Shown: positions 19,985 to 30,701 of the stretch, piece by piece
How the letters are laid out: every line of letters begins with the position of its first letter
Position numbering within the stretch: position 1 is the first letter of the stretch
NCBI GenBank assembly: GCA_023052935.1
Contig: CM041293.1
Location: 176,443,600-176,507,599, forward strand
Reading direction: 5' to 3'
Source of the DNA: Piezodorus guildinii
Lineage: Eukaryota; Arthropoda; Insecta; Hemiptera; Pentatomidae
DNA length: 64,000 bases
The notes under the pieces: model-generated
Databases searched by the model: none
The model's input: only the letters and a program-made list of their open reading frames with translations
Told to the model about the DNA's origin: nothing
Translations under genes and position numbers: made by a program

Positions 19985-21370
19985 TAGAATAGAATAGAAT
20001 AGAAAAAAATTTTATTCTGGGACTAGGTCCCCTAAGAATAACAGTTATGTACAATAGAAATATGTAATATGTCTGGCCAACAGACAAGAAGCATGATTAA
20101 TTATTATTTACAAAAAATTACAATTATTTACAATGAGAAAAATATCATACATAAGAAATAACAAAGAAATTAATGAATTAATGAAAAATATATATCTTCT
20201 AATTTTTATCTTCTGAAAAACTAAAATTTTATTCAAACAAAAGCAAATTAAAATTTGGGTGGTAAACAGTAATCTTCATTCACTCAATGTAGATTTCTAT
20301 CATATATCATATCACATTTGCTGATCGTCTATTTGGGATGACAGAAGGTATAGGAAAAGTTGGGATTTGAATGAGGATAAAGAGGCAGCATGGCGGATGT
20401 GGATAGGTAGAGAATTCCAGAGTGTGGTAGAGCGAACAATAAAGGAACGATCAAAAGTTTTGGTTCTGTGGGTAGGAAGATAAAGGTCAGACTGTCGCGA
20501 TCTAGTTTCAAGGGAGTGGACTGAGGATTTAAATTGAAGGAGACTGTGGATATAGGAAGGATGCTGGGAGTTAATAGTTTGGTAGAGGTATGATCCAAGG
20601 AAATATTGTCTGCGGGTTGAGGGAGGAGCCACTTTAATTCACCGTATAAGTGGGTAACATGAGACCTCCTTGAAGTACCGAAGACAAATCTTAAGGAAAT
20701 GTTCATAATGCGCTTTAGTCTGCCTTCAAGCACAGCCGGGAGGCCGTCATACACCGCACAACAATAGTCAAAGTGGGGGAAAATAAGTGAAGAAACGAGG
20801 AGCTTACGAGTGGATAGGGGAAGGAGATGACGGGAGCGATGGAAATATTTAAGAGTACTTATTGTTTTTCGGGAGATTTGGGCAATATGGGGTTTCCAGG
20901 AGAGGGATTGGTCGAAGGTGATACCTAGGTTTTTGACAGTGGAACTGAACGTAATTGGGTAATTATTAAGGATTAGATTTGGAAAATTGGAATTAGATTT
21001 GAGAAGGGGATTGGAACCTATTACTATTGCTTGTGTCTTCATGGCATTTAGCTTAAGTTTATTCTGAATTCCCCAGACGCTGATTCTATCCAGGTCCTCC
21101 TGAATCTTGGAAAATGCTAGTAATGTCTCAGATGGGGAGAAGGATAGATAGATCTGGAAATCATCAGCGTACAAATGGTGGGAGCAATGATGAATAGATT
21201 TGGGAAGGTCATTGATGTAGGAATTAAAAAGGAGAGGAGATATACTTGAACCCTGGGCCACATCTGCCGAAAGGGCAAGAAAGGAAGATAGAGGATGATT
21301 AGGAATGGTGACAGCTTGGGTTCTACCAGAGAGAAATGAGTGAAACCAACGAATAGTGCTGTAGATCCCT
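19985..21370 (-). mobile_element. CR1/L2-like LINE, largest copy
   Basis: 5'-truncated minus-strand copy. The 3' end (CCTAGTCCCAGAATAAAATT, then T/C-rich and repeated CTATT) lies at the left. The coding part is listed separately. A CUUGAGAA...GCCGAAACGU motif sits just beyond its 5' break at 21366. Confidence 0.87.
20329..21365 (-). pseudogene. CR1/L2-like ORF2 fragment: RT palm to C-terminus
   Basis: Reads from STIRWFHSFLSGRTQAVTIP through ADVAQGSSISPLLFNSYIND (motif B; the usual GVPQG is DVAQG), the catalytic HLYADDFQIYLS, NKLKLNAMKTQAIVIGS, VKNLGITFDQSLSWKPHI, LLVSSLIFPHFDYCCAVYDG and SRRSHVTHLYGELKWLLP. It then changes frame near 20630 into RRQYFLGSYLYQTINSQHPS and SLPIHIRHAASLSSFKSQLF. 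YADD(F/T)QIYLS and the FPHFDYC block are typical of the CR1/L2 group. Frameshift and truncation make it inactive. Confidence 0.85.
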
Positions 21371-21402
21371 TGAGAATGGCAAAGGGCCGAAACGTAGGGA
21401 GA
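21366..21402 (+). ncRNA. Hammerhead-like remnant (non-canonical core)
   Basis: UCCCU pairs with AGGGA as stem I and GGC with GCC as stem II, followed by GAAACGU. The first core strand is UUGAGAA rather than CUGANGA. It could be a degenerate Penelope-associated hammerhead or a variant. Low confidence. Confidence 0.35.
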
Positions 21403-21850
21403 AAAAAATAAGAAAATAAAATGAGTTGAATGAAATGGATCTTTTTTTTTTTTTTTTTTTTTTTTTATTGAACAATATTACAATCTGTCCAATTTAGGAC
21501 ATTTATTTTAATTAAAAGAATCTAACAATACAATTATTCATTCAAACAATTTTTAATTGTAATAAAAATTAAGGCAAGAAATGTTTTTGTGTGTATATAT
21601 TTAAGTTCAAAAATGTAAATATTGTAAGTAGCAGCATTAACTAAGAAGAGAAAAGTTTAATTTTTATTTTTATTTTTATTTAAAATATCAGACATGTACC
21701 TCCAAAGGGAGAGGCTTATTGTTATATTAAGAACGAAATAAAGCTATTATTATTATTATTATTATTATATTACTTAATTAATATCTATATAAACAGTTAT
21801 ACCTTAATATTGTTATTTGTAAACAAACAAAAACTGAGTAATAATTTGCA
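21403..21850. other. LINE 3' ends without coding region, microsatellite
   Basis: 21440-21500 has poly-T followed by TATTGAACAATATTACAATC-TGTCC. The inverse form (GGGACAGATTGTAATTTTAC then TCAATAAAAA) is the 3' end at 43010, so this is a minus-strand LINE tail. 21680-21770 ends in AATAAAGCTATTATT with (ATT)n, like an RTE 3' end. Confidence 0.45.
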
Positions 21851-21854
21851 GCGT

Positions 21855-22084
21855 TTTTTCATTAAATCTTTAGCTTTGCAACGGTATATTATACATCTAT
21901 ATGTCTGTTTTGATATTAAAAAAAAAAAAATAAATTGTACACAAAAAAGAAGTATGCTTCTTTCTCCTTTAGTTCTTAATCAAATTCGTTCAACTTATAT
22001 ATTTAGCTTTTTTTATCAATAGTAACAATAAAATAATCAATTTATTTTAAATCTACAAAATTGAAGGTACTTTAGAAGAATTCA
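21855..22084 (+). mobile_element. HINE-like element, internal fragment
   Basis: From ATCTTTAGCTTTGCAACGGT to GGTACTTTAGAAGAA. It breaks off exactly where an RTE fragment begins. Confidence 0.7.
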
Positions 22085-22378
22085 AGTTTTTAGACAGAAG
22101 CCGCGAGCTAAGTAATTTCGCAACTGAATAATAACACGCATTTCCCGCCTTTAACCGGACTTTATCATACTATTTCCTTCTGGATTACACTTTTTCTTGT
22201 TATTATTGACCCTAAATACTTCAATTTTTCAACTTGTTCAAAAATATATCCTGATATATCAATATCACTAAGATCGTCACCGTTTCTATAACTAAACTAA
22301 GTTTCGTCTTATCCGTATTTACTTCGAGCCTTATTTCTTTACCACTTTTTAATAACGCATTTGTATTATAATATATAT
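22085..22378 (-). mobile_element. RTE-type LINE (family a), diverged fragment
   Basis: Minus-strand match to SYSVAKLLSSRLLSKNLK, the KYLGSI and TKYMIS regions, and part of KKGKEIRLEVNTDK. More diverged than the other family-a copies and carrying deletions. Confidence 0.72.
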
Positions 22379-22427
22379 TGATTGACATTGATTATTTATT
22401 TTTTTTTTACTTTGATATTATTATGTA

Positions 22428-23372
22428 CGAGGCAAGTTTTTTAAGTAAGTACCATTTTGGAATTTAAAAAAGGCGTGCAAAGATATCGCATAAAGTTTAT
22501 TTTTACATGAAAGCCTGTACCGTAATCTACTTTTCTACATGATTTCCATGAATTTTGAGGCACTTGTCATAACGCGACACCGGTTTTTGAATACCCTCCT
22601 CAAAAAATTCTGCCGCCTGACTTGTTAACTACTGCATCACAAATGTTTTGACTTCGTTATCGTCTTGATGTCGCCGACCGCCCAGGTGTTTCTTCAAGTG
22701 CAGGAGCAAATGGTAGTCGCTGGGCGCCAGATCAGGGCTGTATGGAGGATGATCTAGAGTTTACCATTAAAATTTATTTTATTAAATCCCATTTTATTTT
22801 ATTAATTTATTAAAGATTAAATCCCCTTTAAGTCTTCGGTCCGATTAGCCACATGTGGACGGGCATTGTCATGCAGCAAAACGATACCCTTACTCAACTT
22901 GCCACGTCTTTTGTTCTGGATTGCACGACGCAGATTTTTCAATGTCTCACAATAAGACGCTGCATTGATTGTCTCATTACGAGGCAGAAACTCCACTAGC
23001 AATACTGCTTTTCTGTCCCAAAAAACTTTGCACATGATTTTCCGGGCAGAAATTGTTTGCTTAAACTTCATTCATTTGGGTAATGATGAATGTCGCCATT
23101 CTATGGATTGTTGTTTTGATTATGGTGTAACGTAGGCCACCCATGTTAAAACAAACATTTGTGATGCGCTGGTTAGCAAGTCAGGCGGCAGAATTCTTTG
23201 AAGAGGGTATTCAAAAACTGGTGCTGCGTTATGACAAGTGCCTCAAAATTCATGGAAATTATGTAGAAAAGTAGATTAAGGTACAGGCTTGCATGTAAAA
23301 ATAAAATTATTGCGATATCTTTGCACGTCTTTTTTAGTTCTAAAACGGTACTTACTTAAAAAACATGCCTCG
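22428..23372 (-). mobile_element. mariner transposon B, snap-back derivative
   Basis: A 945-bp element with TIRs of about 30 bp (CGAGGCAAGTTTTTTAAGTA and inverse) and TA on both sides. The inverted region is much longer than the TIR: 22428-22648 and 23152-23372, about 221 bp per arm, are inverted copies of the transposase 3' end. The normal 5' part of the gene is therefore replaced by a second, inverted 3' end. Non-autonomous. Confidence 0.85.
22650..23071 (-). pseudogene. mariner B transposase fragment
   Basis: 23071-22817 encodes ARKIMCKVFWDRKAVLLVEF (first catalytic Asp in VFWD), YCETLKNLRRAIQNKRRGK and LLHDNARPHVANRTE (second catalytic Asp). After an A+T-rich break, 22750-22650 encodes a damaged YSPDLAP-DYHLLLHLKKHL-type block bearing the third Asp of the DD34D triad. 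The N-terminal helix-turn-helix domain is missing. Confidence 0.83.
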
Positions 23373-24318
23373 TATTATATCAAAAATAGCACACCATTTT
23401 TCTCCTTTCATTTTACTGCAAATGCTCGCGTTAGAGGTTTGAAAGGATCATTAAATTCTATAGGCGTTCTCAGAGAACAGTCCTACGGCGACAAGGCCCA
23501 ATAAAGGCGCTAGGTAAAGAGTTGACTCCACGCTAAAGGGATCGCTGACGCAATAACACGTGTTACTGTACCGCCAGGGCACAATAAAACTGTTACTGAT
23601 GTAGCAGTAACAGATCAGCCTTATCTATTCCTGTCAGATGTCGGTCGGCTTTATAGCTAGGGACTTCTTTTATGGTGACCAAGCTGTACTCTTAACTATA
23701 TAGTTCTAGGGTTGATTGCTTTCCTGCTCATTTGCATATCTTTCTATACGATAAACGTTAAAGAGTAGAGTTTAGTTTAATTTTTTTTTATTTAGATATA
23801 TTACAATTTGTTACAGAATGAACAATAGTAATAGTGATTTGAGACACAATCATACAATATATACAGAAAATAATAATAAAAGTCAAATTACATAAAATAG
23901 AAAAAAAAATAAATTCATATATATACATTAAAATAATAATAAATAAAAAATTAAAATATAACCCATAATCGAGATAAATAAAAAGTTACCAAATAAATAA
24001 ACATCATACAAACAATGGTAACTATATACAATATATACAACTGCTAAGGGACCCCAGACTGGGCTTTTCCCTCCACTTTGAATCGAAATTTGCTAACATA
24101 ACAGGATTTTCGACTCAAAAGAGAGGATCTTTCTACTTTATTTTTTATTATAGTTCAATGAAAAATGAATATGTTTAAAAATACAGTTTTAAAAATATGA
24201 ACAGACTGTTGCGCATGCGCCATTCTAGAACATGTTGGTAACGTCACCATGAGTAACAAATCAATGTTTTTACCTCTACGAAAAATTGCATGACACGCCT
24301 AAAGAAGTTTGCACTTAA
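23373..24318. other. No gene recognised
   Basis: 23400-23780 is of moderate G+C and may be single-copy; it holds a perfect hairpin CTGTTACTG-ATGTAG-CAGTAACAG at 23590-23613. 23780-24060 is A+T-rich, resembling a minus-strand LINE tail at its left end. No domain found. Confidence 0.35.
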
Positions 24319-24470
24319 AAAAATCTGGTGTGGGCAACACACGACTTTCACTTACCTCGCCTGTTAAAATCAATTTAAGAACTATTAAATAAACTTAAAG
24401 TTGTCAATTAAAAACTTCAAAGATAATTTAAATGAAAAGCTTATTCAGTTTTGTTGAAAAAAATATCATT
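24318..24470 (+). mobile_element. HINE-like element, 5' fragment
   Basis: AATCTGGTGTGGGCAACACA, CGACTTTCACTTACCTCG, then about 100 bp of the family. Cut off by the CR1-like fragment that follows. Confidence 0.75.
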
Positions 24471-24473
24471 AAG

Positions 24474-24715
24474 ATTCAATAATTTAACAAAATAAAATTG
24501 TTAGTTATAATAAACAGTAATATGTTTATGCCCAATAGTAGAAAGAAAGATAGAGATTCAATTAGATAATGGAAAAGTTGATGTTTGAATGAAGACAAAA
24601 GGGTGGTTTTAAAGATAGAGATAGGATTTGTCCTTAAAAAAGGATGATGAACGGACGAGAAAGGAATTGTGAAAGGATGCAGTTCCATCAGGTGGAGTAT
24701 AAGTAATTTTTTTTT
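24474..24715 (-). mobile_element. CR1/L2-like LINE, short 3' coding fragment
   Basis: Minus strand: FTIPFSSVHHPFLRTNPISI, FKTTLLSSFKHQLFHYLIES, corresponding to the last 60 residues of the copy at 20312 (ASLSSFKSQLFLYLL). Diverged and truncated. Confidence 0.6.
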
Positions 24716-25395
24716 TTAAAGATTTTACCAGTGACCATTAATAGTAAATTCATGGAACAGTAAATTTTGAAATAAAGAATAACGATGTTATTTTATAGAT
24801 TTATAACAACTTGCCAATTATGTTAACAACTTAGTTACAATACGATGAGTAATATTGTTCCTTAAAATCTTGCGTAATAAATGGAAAAATATAACTTTCA
24901 CGATCCTATAGGAGTGTAACGGTTCACTGTCAATCACAACACGGAGGCTACACGACGGTTTTTCAGGTCCCTCAGTGTTGCCAGGTGGAAAGTAATTTAA
25001 TTATTAATATTAATTTTTTACCTGCAACACTGAGGTAACTAGCCAATTACCTGCATTGTGTGCATCATGTGTACTGTGTTGTTTTGTGGTAAGATCGTTA
25101 AAAATATTGTGTATGTGGACTTAAAAAACATTTTTTTAAATTTAATTTATCATCAAGAAAAAGCTTATTTTTTATTTCTTATTTTTCATCATTTTAATTG
25201 TGTTTTTAATCGTTTTTTTTATTTAATTAAAGTAACTTTTTATTTCGAACTTTATTTATTTTATTATTATCCAACATCCATCAAAGGAGTTAGGTGATAA
25301 CCTCTCTGTTGGGCAATAACCTATGTTTATAAGTTTATGGGCTTCAACAACTTTATATTAACTTGCACGATTTTTGTTTTATTAGATTTTACCTT
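24716..25395. other. No gene recognised
   Basis: A+T-rich. 24920-25050 contains two facing motifs (CCTCAGTGTTGCCAGG and CAACACTGAGG) that form a loose inverted repeat. The ORF 25058-25297 is compositionally biased and not convincing. Confidence 0.3.
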
Positions 25396-25496
25396 TTTCT
25401 AAAATCTTGCGCTTTCCAACGGTATATTATAAGTCTATGTTATTACTTATATTTCATTAATAATTAACTTGATTAGAGAAAATTAATTTTTCCCGT

Positions 25497-25560
25497 TTAA
25501 CACGTCCACGCCGGGGTGACCCACCGGTGGGTCACGCTTAACTATCCCGTGGAATGACTT
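25497..25560. repeat. TTAA-flanked end with perfect 20-bp palindrome
   Basis: TTAACACGTCCACGCCGG is followed by the palindrome GTGACCCACCGGTGGGTCAC (25516-25535). The preceding CCCGTTTAA equals repeat X at 14560, which continues uninterrupted there, so an insertion at TTAA happened here. A TTAA target and a G+C-rich hairpin end suggest a piggyBac-type element. No matching right end was found. Confidence 0.45.
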
Positions 25561-25564
25561 GCAT

Positions 25565-25760
25565 CATAGGTGTCACTTGTTTTTAGAAAATAAATTTCTT
25601 TTATTTTTCCTCAACATTATACGTTGTAGGAATTAACAAGCATAAGAGTTTATTTATTGAATATTTTATAACTTTCAACATTCCCCCTCAAAGACTAATT
25701 TCACTTGATTACTGTTCTTTAAGAATTTTATTAACTGTGCGTGATTTCTTTATAATATAA
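25565..25760 (-). mobile_element. Possible copia-type LTR end with polypurine tract
   Basis: On the minus strand, TTTGAGGGGGAA (polypurine tract) is directly followed by TGTTGAAAGTTATAAAAT, the usual junction between internal region and 3' LTR in Ty1/copia elements. Upstream codons are few and unconvincing. The outer end of the LTR is not defined. Confidence 0.4.
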
Positions 25761-26229
25761 GAATCGTTTTTAATTATAAATAATAATATAAGATTTTTTT
25801 TTTTTAATATTTCCATAATTAATCCTTTAAAGTTACAGGTGTGTGTCAAAACTGTTACTATCTCGCATTTAGCGCGTTGGAAGCCTGGACTTTTTATGAT
25901 CTGGCATTAAACCTTCAGGAAATAATGCCCTGAATGATGATGAAAACCGTATCAAAGTCCGTTGTGGTGTGAAGATGTTTTAATATAATGTACAATTTAT
26001 TAACAGACTGACTTAACCAAGAAGATATTAAAGAACCCAAGTCCTGCCCTTCAACCTCTGAAATAATAAAAGACGACGCTCCCCGAAAGCTGATGGTAAT
26101 TCAATAGCGAGCGATCAATATTAGCGAGTGGGTGCAACAGGCGGCTCCCATCCCTCCTTCGGCCAACTAACTGACCAAACAGCAGCTGTATAAGCTCTCT
26201 GTGTATGTATGCCCGTGTTTAATATATAT

Positions 26230-27715
26230 ATACATATATAAAGTTTGTTGCCTACACTGTAGGAACCTTTCTTAGTCATTGATAAGAATCAGCTACTTTA
26301 ATAGACATTTATTTATATGAGTTATGGGAGGTTACGATTGGTTATAGTTATGTTAAAAAGTGTTAGTTCGTTCAGTTATATTGTTTGTCCTTTTAACGAT
26401 TTAACCTCATATAATGTTGGCATATATACTCAACATATATATATTAAGTATATGTATAAAGTTTGTTTTCTACACTGTAGCAACCTTTCTTAGTCATCGA
26501 TAAGAATCAGCTGTTTTAATAGACATTCATTTATATGAGTTATGGGAGGTTACAATTGGTTATACTTATGTTAAAAAGTGTTAGTTCGTTCAGTTATATT
26601 GTTTGTCCTTTTAACGATTTAACCTCATATAATGTTGGCATATATACTCAACATATATATATTAAGTATATGTATAAAGTTTGTTTTCTACACTGTAGCA
26701 ACCTTTCTTAGTCATCGATAAGAATCAGCTGTTTTAATAGACATTCATTTATATGAGTTATGGGAGGTTACAATTGGTTATACTTATGTTAAAAAGTGTT
26801 AGTTCGTTCAGTTATATTGTTTGTCCTTTTAACGATTTAACCTCATATAATGTTGGCATATATACTCAACATATATATATTAAGTATATGTATAAAGTTT
26901 GTTTCCTACACTGTAGCAACCTTTCTTAGTCATCGATAAGAATCAGCTGTTTTAATAGACATTCATTTATATGAGTTATGGGAGGTTACAATTGGTTATA
27001 CTTATGTTAAAAAGTGTTAGTTCGTTCAGTTATATTGTTTGTCCTTTTAACGATTTAACCTCATATAATGTTGGCATATATACTCAACATATATATATTA
27101 AGTATATGTATAAAGTTTGTTTCCTACACTGTAGCAACCTTTCTTAGTCATCGATAAGAATCAGCTGTTTTAATAGACATTCATTTATATGAGTTATGGG
27201 AGGTTACAATTGGTTATACTTATGTTAAAAAGTGTTAGTTCGTTCAGTTATATTGTTTGTCCTTTTAACGATTTAACCTCATATAATGTTGGCATATATA
27301 CTCAACATATATATATTAAGTATATGTATAAAGTTTGTTTCCTACACTGTAGCAACCTTTATTAGTCATCGATAAGAATCAGCTGTTTTAATAGACATTC
27401 ATTTATATGAGTTATGGGAGGTTACAATTGGTTATACTTATGTTAAAAAGTGTTAGTTCGTTCAGTTATATTGTTGGTCCTTTTAACGATTTAACCTCAT
27501 ATAATGTTGGCATATATACTCAACATATATATATATATTAAGTATATGTATAAAGTTTGTTTCCTACACTGTAGCAACCTTTCTTAGTCATTGGTAAGAA
27601 TCAGCTGTTTTAATAGGCATTTATTTATATGAGTTATGGGAGGTTACAATTGGTTATACTTATGTTAAAAAGTGTTAGTTCGTTCAGTTATATTGTTTTT
27701 CCTTTTAACATTCAT
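26230..27715. repeat. 218-bp satellite array, seven units
   Basis: AAGTTTGTT starts units at 26241, 26459, 26677, 26895, 27113, 27331 and 27553, a period of 218 bp (222 for unit 6, because of extra AT). Units contain CTACACTGTAGCAACCTTTC, AAGAATCAGCTGTTTTAATA, GAGTTATGGGAGGTTACAAT and an AT-rich end. Inner units are nearly identical; the first and last are more diverged, as expected if unequal crossing-over homogenises the centre. Not coding. Confidence 0.95.
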
Positions 27716-27888
27716 TAAACAACGTGTAATTTAATTCCTTTACTGGTAATAATTGTATTCTTTTGTCTATGTATGTATGAGTGTATGTATCTATTTTGAT
27801 ATGATCAACAGTTTTGTCAAAGTATTTGGTATTACAAAATTTTAATTGTTTTGTTTTGTATATTCCAACATTATATTAGGTTATAATC

Positions 27889-28130
27889 TATTTAATTGTA
27901 ATCGATTCATGTAATTCATGTAAATGATAAAATAATGTCAGTATTAACAGTGAAGCTGGACTAGTTACTATTAACCTAAATTTTATTTCCCGGGTTTCGG
28001 CACCAGATAAGTTATTTCATAATTTATAATTAAAATAATTTAATAAAATTAAGGTTAATAGTAACTAGTCCAGCTGCACTTTTAATACTGACTTTATTTT
28101 ATCATTTACATGAATCGATTACAATTAACT
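27889..28130. mobile_element. Fold-back MITE inside the satellite region
   Basis: About 240 bp with arms near 100 bp: TTAATTGTAATCGATTCATG to TAGTTACTATTAACCT at the left and their inverse at 28035-28130; a 9-bp duplication in the left arm (TAATTCATG) and a few mismatches. The loop has CCCGGGTTTCGGCACCAG. It separates the satellite array from one further unit. Confidence 0.8.
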
Positions 28131-28165
28131 AGATTTAACCTCATATAATGTTGGCATATATACTT

Positions 28166-28245
<80 letters not shown>

Positions 28246-28500
28246 GTATATATATAAAGTTTGTTGCCTACACTGTAACAACCTTTCTTAGTCATTGATA
28301 AGAATCAGCTGTTTTAACAGACATTTATTTATATAATTTATGGGAGGTTACAATTGGTTATACTTACGTTTAAAAGTGTTAGTTCGTTCAGTTATAATGT
28401 TTTCCTTTTTACCATGTATTAAACAACGTGTAATCTAATTCCTTTACAGGTAATAGTTGTATTCTTTTGTTTATGTAGGTATGAGTGTATATTGATATGA
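28131..28500. repeat. Isolated satellite unit with expanded (AT)n
   Basis: GATTTAACCTCATATAATGT continues the 218-bp unit. The TTAACATATAT-ATTAAGTAT segment has grown into a 74-bp AT tract (28169-28242). The unit body at 28257-28410 is followed by TTAAACAACGTGTAAT and TTCCTTTAC, which also follows the last unit of the main array at 27715. The same array edge therefore occurs twice. Confidence 0.85.
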
Positions 28501-29150
28501 TGAACAGTTTTGTATGAACAAGTATTTGGTTTAAAACTTTATTAGAAAATTTTAATTATTTTGTTTTTTTTAATAATTGTCAATTATTTCTTTTTTCTAC
28601 TGCAATAATTCTATCTGTAAATAGGAATATTGTGATGAACGAGGTTAGGCTGTGGAATCCGAAAGACTCAAAATTTTAATATGACAAGATTGAGGAATAA
28701 TTCATTATTCCTTTTTCATTGTAAATGATTCATTATTTATTTTCATTTAATTTATTTTCTCCTTCTCTTCTTGGCATTACAGTTGCTTTTATTATTATTA
28801 TTATTTTTTCTATTTTTTTTTTAACATATTTTCTTTCTTTTTTTCTCTGTTTATTAACTTATTTTTCTTTACATACTGTTTGTATAAAATATTTTGTGTA
28901 ATGTAATTTATATTATGTAATAAAAATACGCGTTGTATTACACACTCATTGCTGGGTTACTGTAATGAGGAAAACCGTAAAGTTGAGGAATATTTCATTT
29001 TAGAGTTAATTCTAACCTTAGCATAGTAAGATTATATAAAAGACCGGAAGTGTCATTCCTGTGAGGGAAAGAGATGGAAGAGATTTGAACAAAGAATGCG
29101 ATCTTATTACACATTTCTACAAAGGTCCAGCAGATGCCACCACCTGCTTA
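28501..29150. other. No gene recognised
   Basis: A+T-rich with T-rich and TTATTA microsatellites (28760-28850). No coding similarity on either strand. Confidence 0.35.
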
Positions 29151-29154
29151 GTAG

Positions 29155-29330
29155 GGGTGGGTATAATCGAATGACGATTATCAGATCATTCGATTATTTC
29201 AATCATTCGAATTAATCGATTATGATCTGGAGAAACGAATGATCATTCGAACTCGATTTTTAAAGAATATATATTCAAAGATACATAAAACTATTAGGGG
29301 TAGGCATAATCAAATGATCGTATATTTTAT
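29155..29330. mobile_element. Possible hAT-type terminal sequence
   Basis: TAGGGGTGGGTATAATCGAA is followed by many ATTCGATTA-like short repeats, then TTAGGGGTAGGCATAATCAA. A GGGGTGGG end with AATCGATTA-rich subterminal repeats is typical of hAT elements. The two ends here are in direct rather than inverted orientation, so these are at best two fragments. Confidence 0.4.
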
Positions 29331-29339
29331 TCTTCTCTA

Positions 29340-29568
29340 GCCCGCAGGTGGTCCTAGGATTTTTTAATGGGAGTAAAAAATCCCTAGTTACGCCGTCCTT
29401 CGGAGGGGACGTTAAAAGTTGGTCCCGAGCCTGTGCGATGTCAGGTACTCGTTAAAGATCCCTATCCTGATAAAACCTGGATAGGAAAAATTTAGGACTC
29501 CCACTGTAGCATCGTCCGATTAGCCATAGTAGCATACAGTGACGTTAAATAAATAAATAAATAAAAAT
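29340..29568 (+). mobile_element. SINE family 2, copy 1
   Basis: AATGGGAGTAAAAAATCCCT, CCGTCCTTCGGAGGGGACGT, GGTACTCGTTAAAGATCCCT, CCCACTGTAGCATCGTCCGA, GACGTTAAATAAATAAATAA. Shares body and tail with copies at 41980, 42402, 43062 and 52535; its tRNA-like head is lost. Confidence 0.8.
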
Positions 29569-30660
29569 TTGATTCTTCTTCTCCTTTTGGTGCCTATCCG
29601 GTACGGATGTTGGCGATCATCAAGGCACTGCGAACCTTATCTACTGTTCCACGAAAATGGGCCACAGTTGTTGTATTATACCATTTTCGTAAGTTTTTCA
29701 ACCAGGATATCGTTCGCCTACCAGGTCCTCCTCCTGCCCCCCCACCTTGCCCTGCAAAATCAACTAAAAGTTATACCGCTGGCTGTTTCTCATTATATGT
29801 CCAAGATATTTCAGTTAACAAGATTTTATTAAAAACAACAGCTCCTTTTCTTTACCCATTCTTTCTAAGACCCTAAGATTGCTGACATGATCGGTCCATG
29901 GGATTCTTAAAATAAGTCGGTATAACCACATCTCAATAGTCTGATCTTAGTTGGCAGTGATAGATGATGGGATATGAACAATTTGGACATTTTGCGAAAA
30001 TCATCTCTGGCCTTCTATATTCTGCATTTAATCTTCACAGATTTACATAGCCATTATTAGACCTATTTGGAGATATGGTATTGAGCTATGGGGATCCACC
30101 AAGCCATCAAATTCCTCCCGCATCCAATCCTTGCAATCCAAAATCCTCCGAAAGATCCTAAATGCTCCGTATTTTGTCACTAATAAAACTATCCATAAAG
30201 GCCTGAATATTCCGTTAGTTGCAGACTTAGCCAGAACTAGATATACCTCATTTAATTCCAAACTACCAGCCCACTCAAACCCGCTTGTCCGTATCCTCTC
30301 ATCTCCATCTATTCCTGATAATCCTCGGAGGTGCATGAAAAGACTGTGGCCTCGAGACCTGCTAATGCCATAAACATTGAAGTACTACCGCTGGGTAGCT
30401 ACTTCACAAGACTTTTCAAGCCAATTGTTACTTTTTTTTCACATTTACTTGTTGTATTTTCCTATACAGTTGTAAATATCAATTAATAAATAAAAAATTA
30501 AAAAATCTTCACAGAGTGATCCCACGTTTCACATATTTTGGTGCCGAGATAAGTATATGCCTGAACTCTTTCTATTTGTAGGTTATTTATTGCGAGTTGG
30601 CCAGCATGGTTGTTGTTTTTTGACACAACCATGTATTTTGTTTTTTTTAAGTTCAGACAC
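29569..30660 (-). mobile_element. RTE-type LINE (family d), decayed, split by Jockey
   Basis: Minus strand in order: LNLKKTKYMVVSKNNNHAGQ, YTYLGTKI, [Jockey insert 30041-30503], then EMWLYRLILRIPWTDHVSNL, LERMGKEKELL, LKYLGHIMRNSQRY, RRRISWLKNLRKWYNTTT and VRSALMIANIRTG near 29600. This is the standard C-terminal end of a common insect RTE type. Stops and frame changes are frequent. The 3' end abuts SINE 2. Confidence 0.8.
30041..30503 (+). mobile_element. Jockey-like LINE with 11-bp TSD
   Basis: AATCTTCACAG flanks it at 30030-30040 and 30504-30514. Open from the 5' break to 30373: IIRPIWRYGIELWGSTKPSN to MKRLWPRDLLMP, about 107 codons, then 3' UTR and an A-rich tail. Very short 5'-truncated copy with the reading frame intact. 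Confidence 0.93.
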
Positions 30661-30701
30661 AGTCTGTATATTTATTATTTTGTTTAGATTTTGTAAAGAC
30701 A

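Noticed and set aside
26230..27715. Possible CRISPR array
   Set aside because: Tandem units are contiguous with a 218-bp period and no spacers, in eukaryotic DNA; it is a satellite.
29569..29876. Plus-strand ORFs of 87-89 codons
   Set aside because: The minus strand carries clear RTE C-terminal similarity here, so the plus ORFs are shadows.
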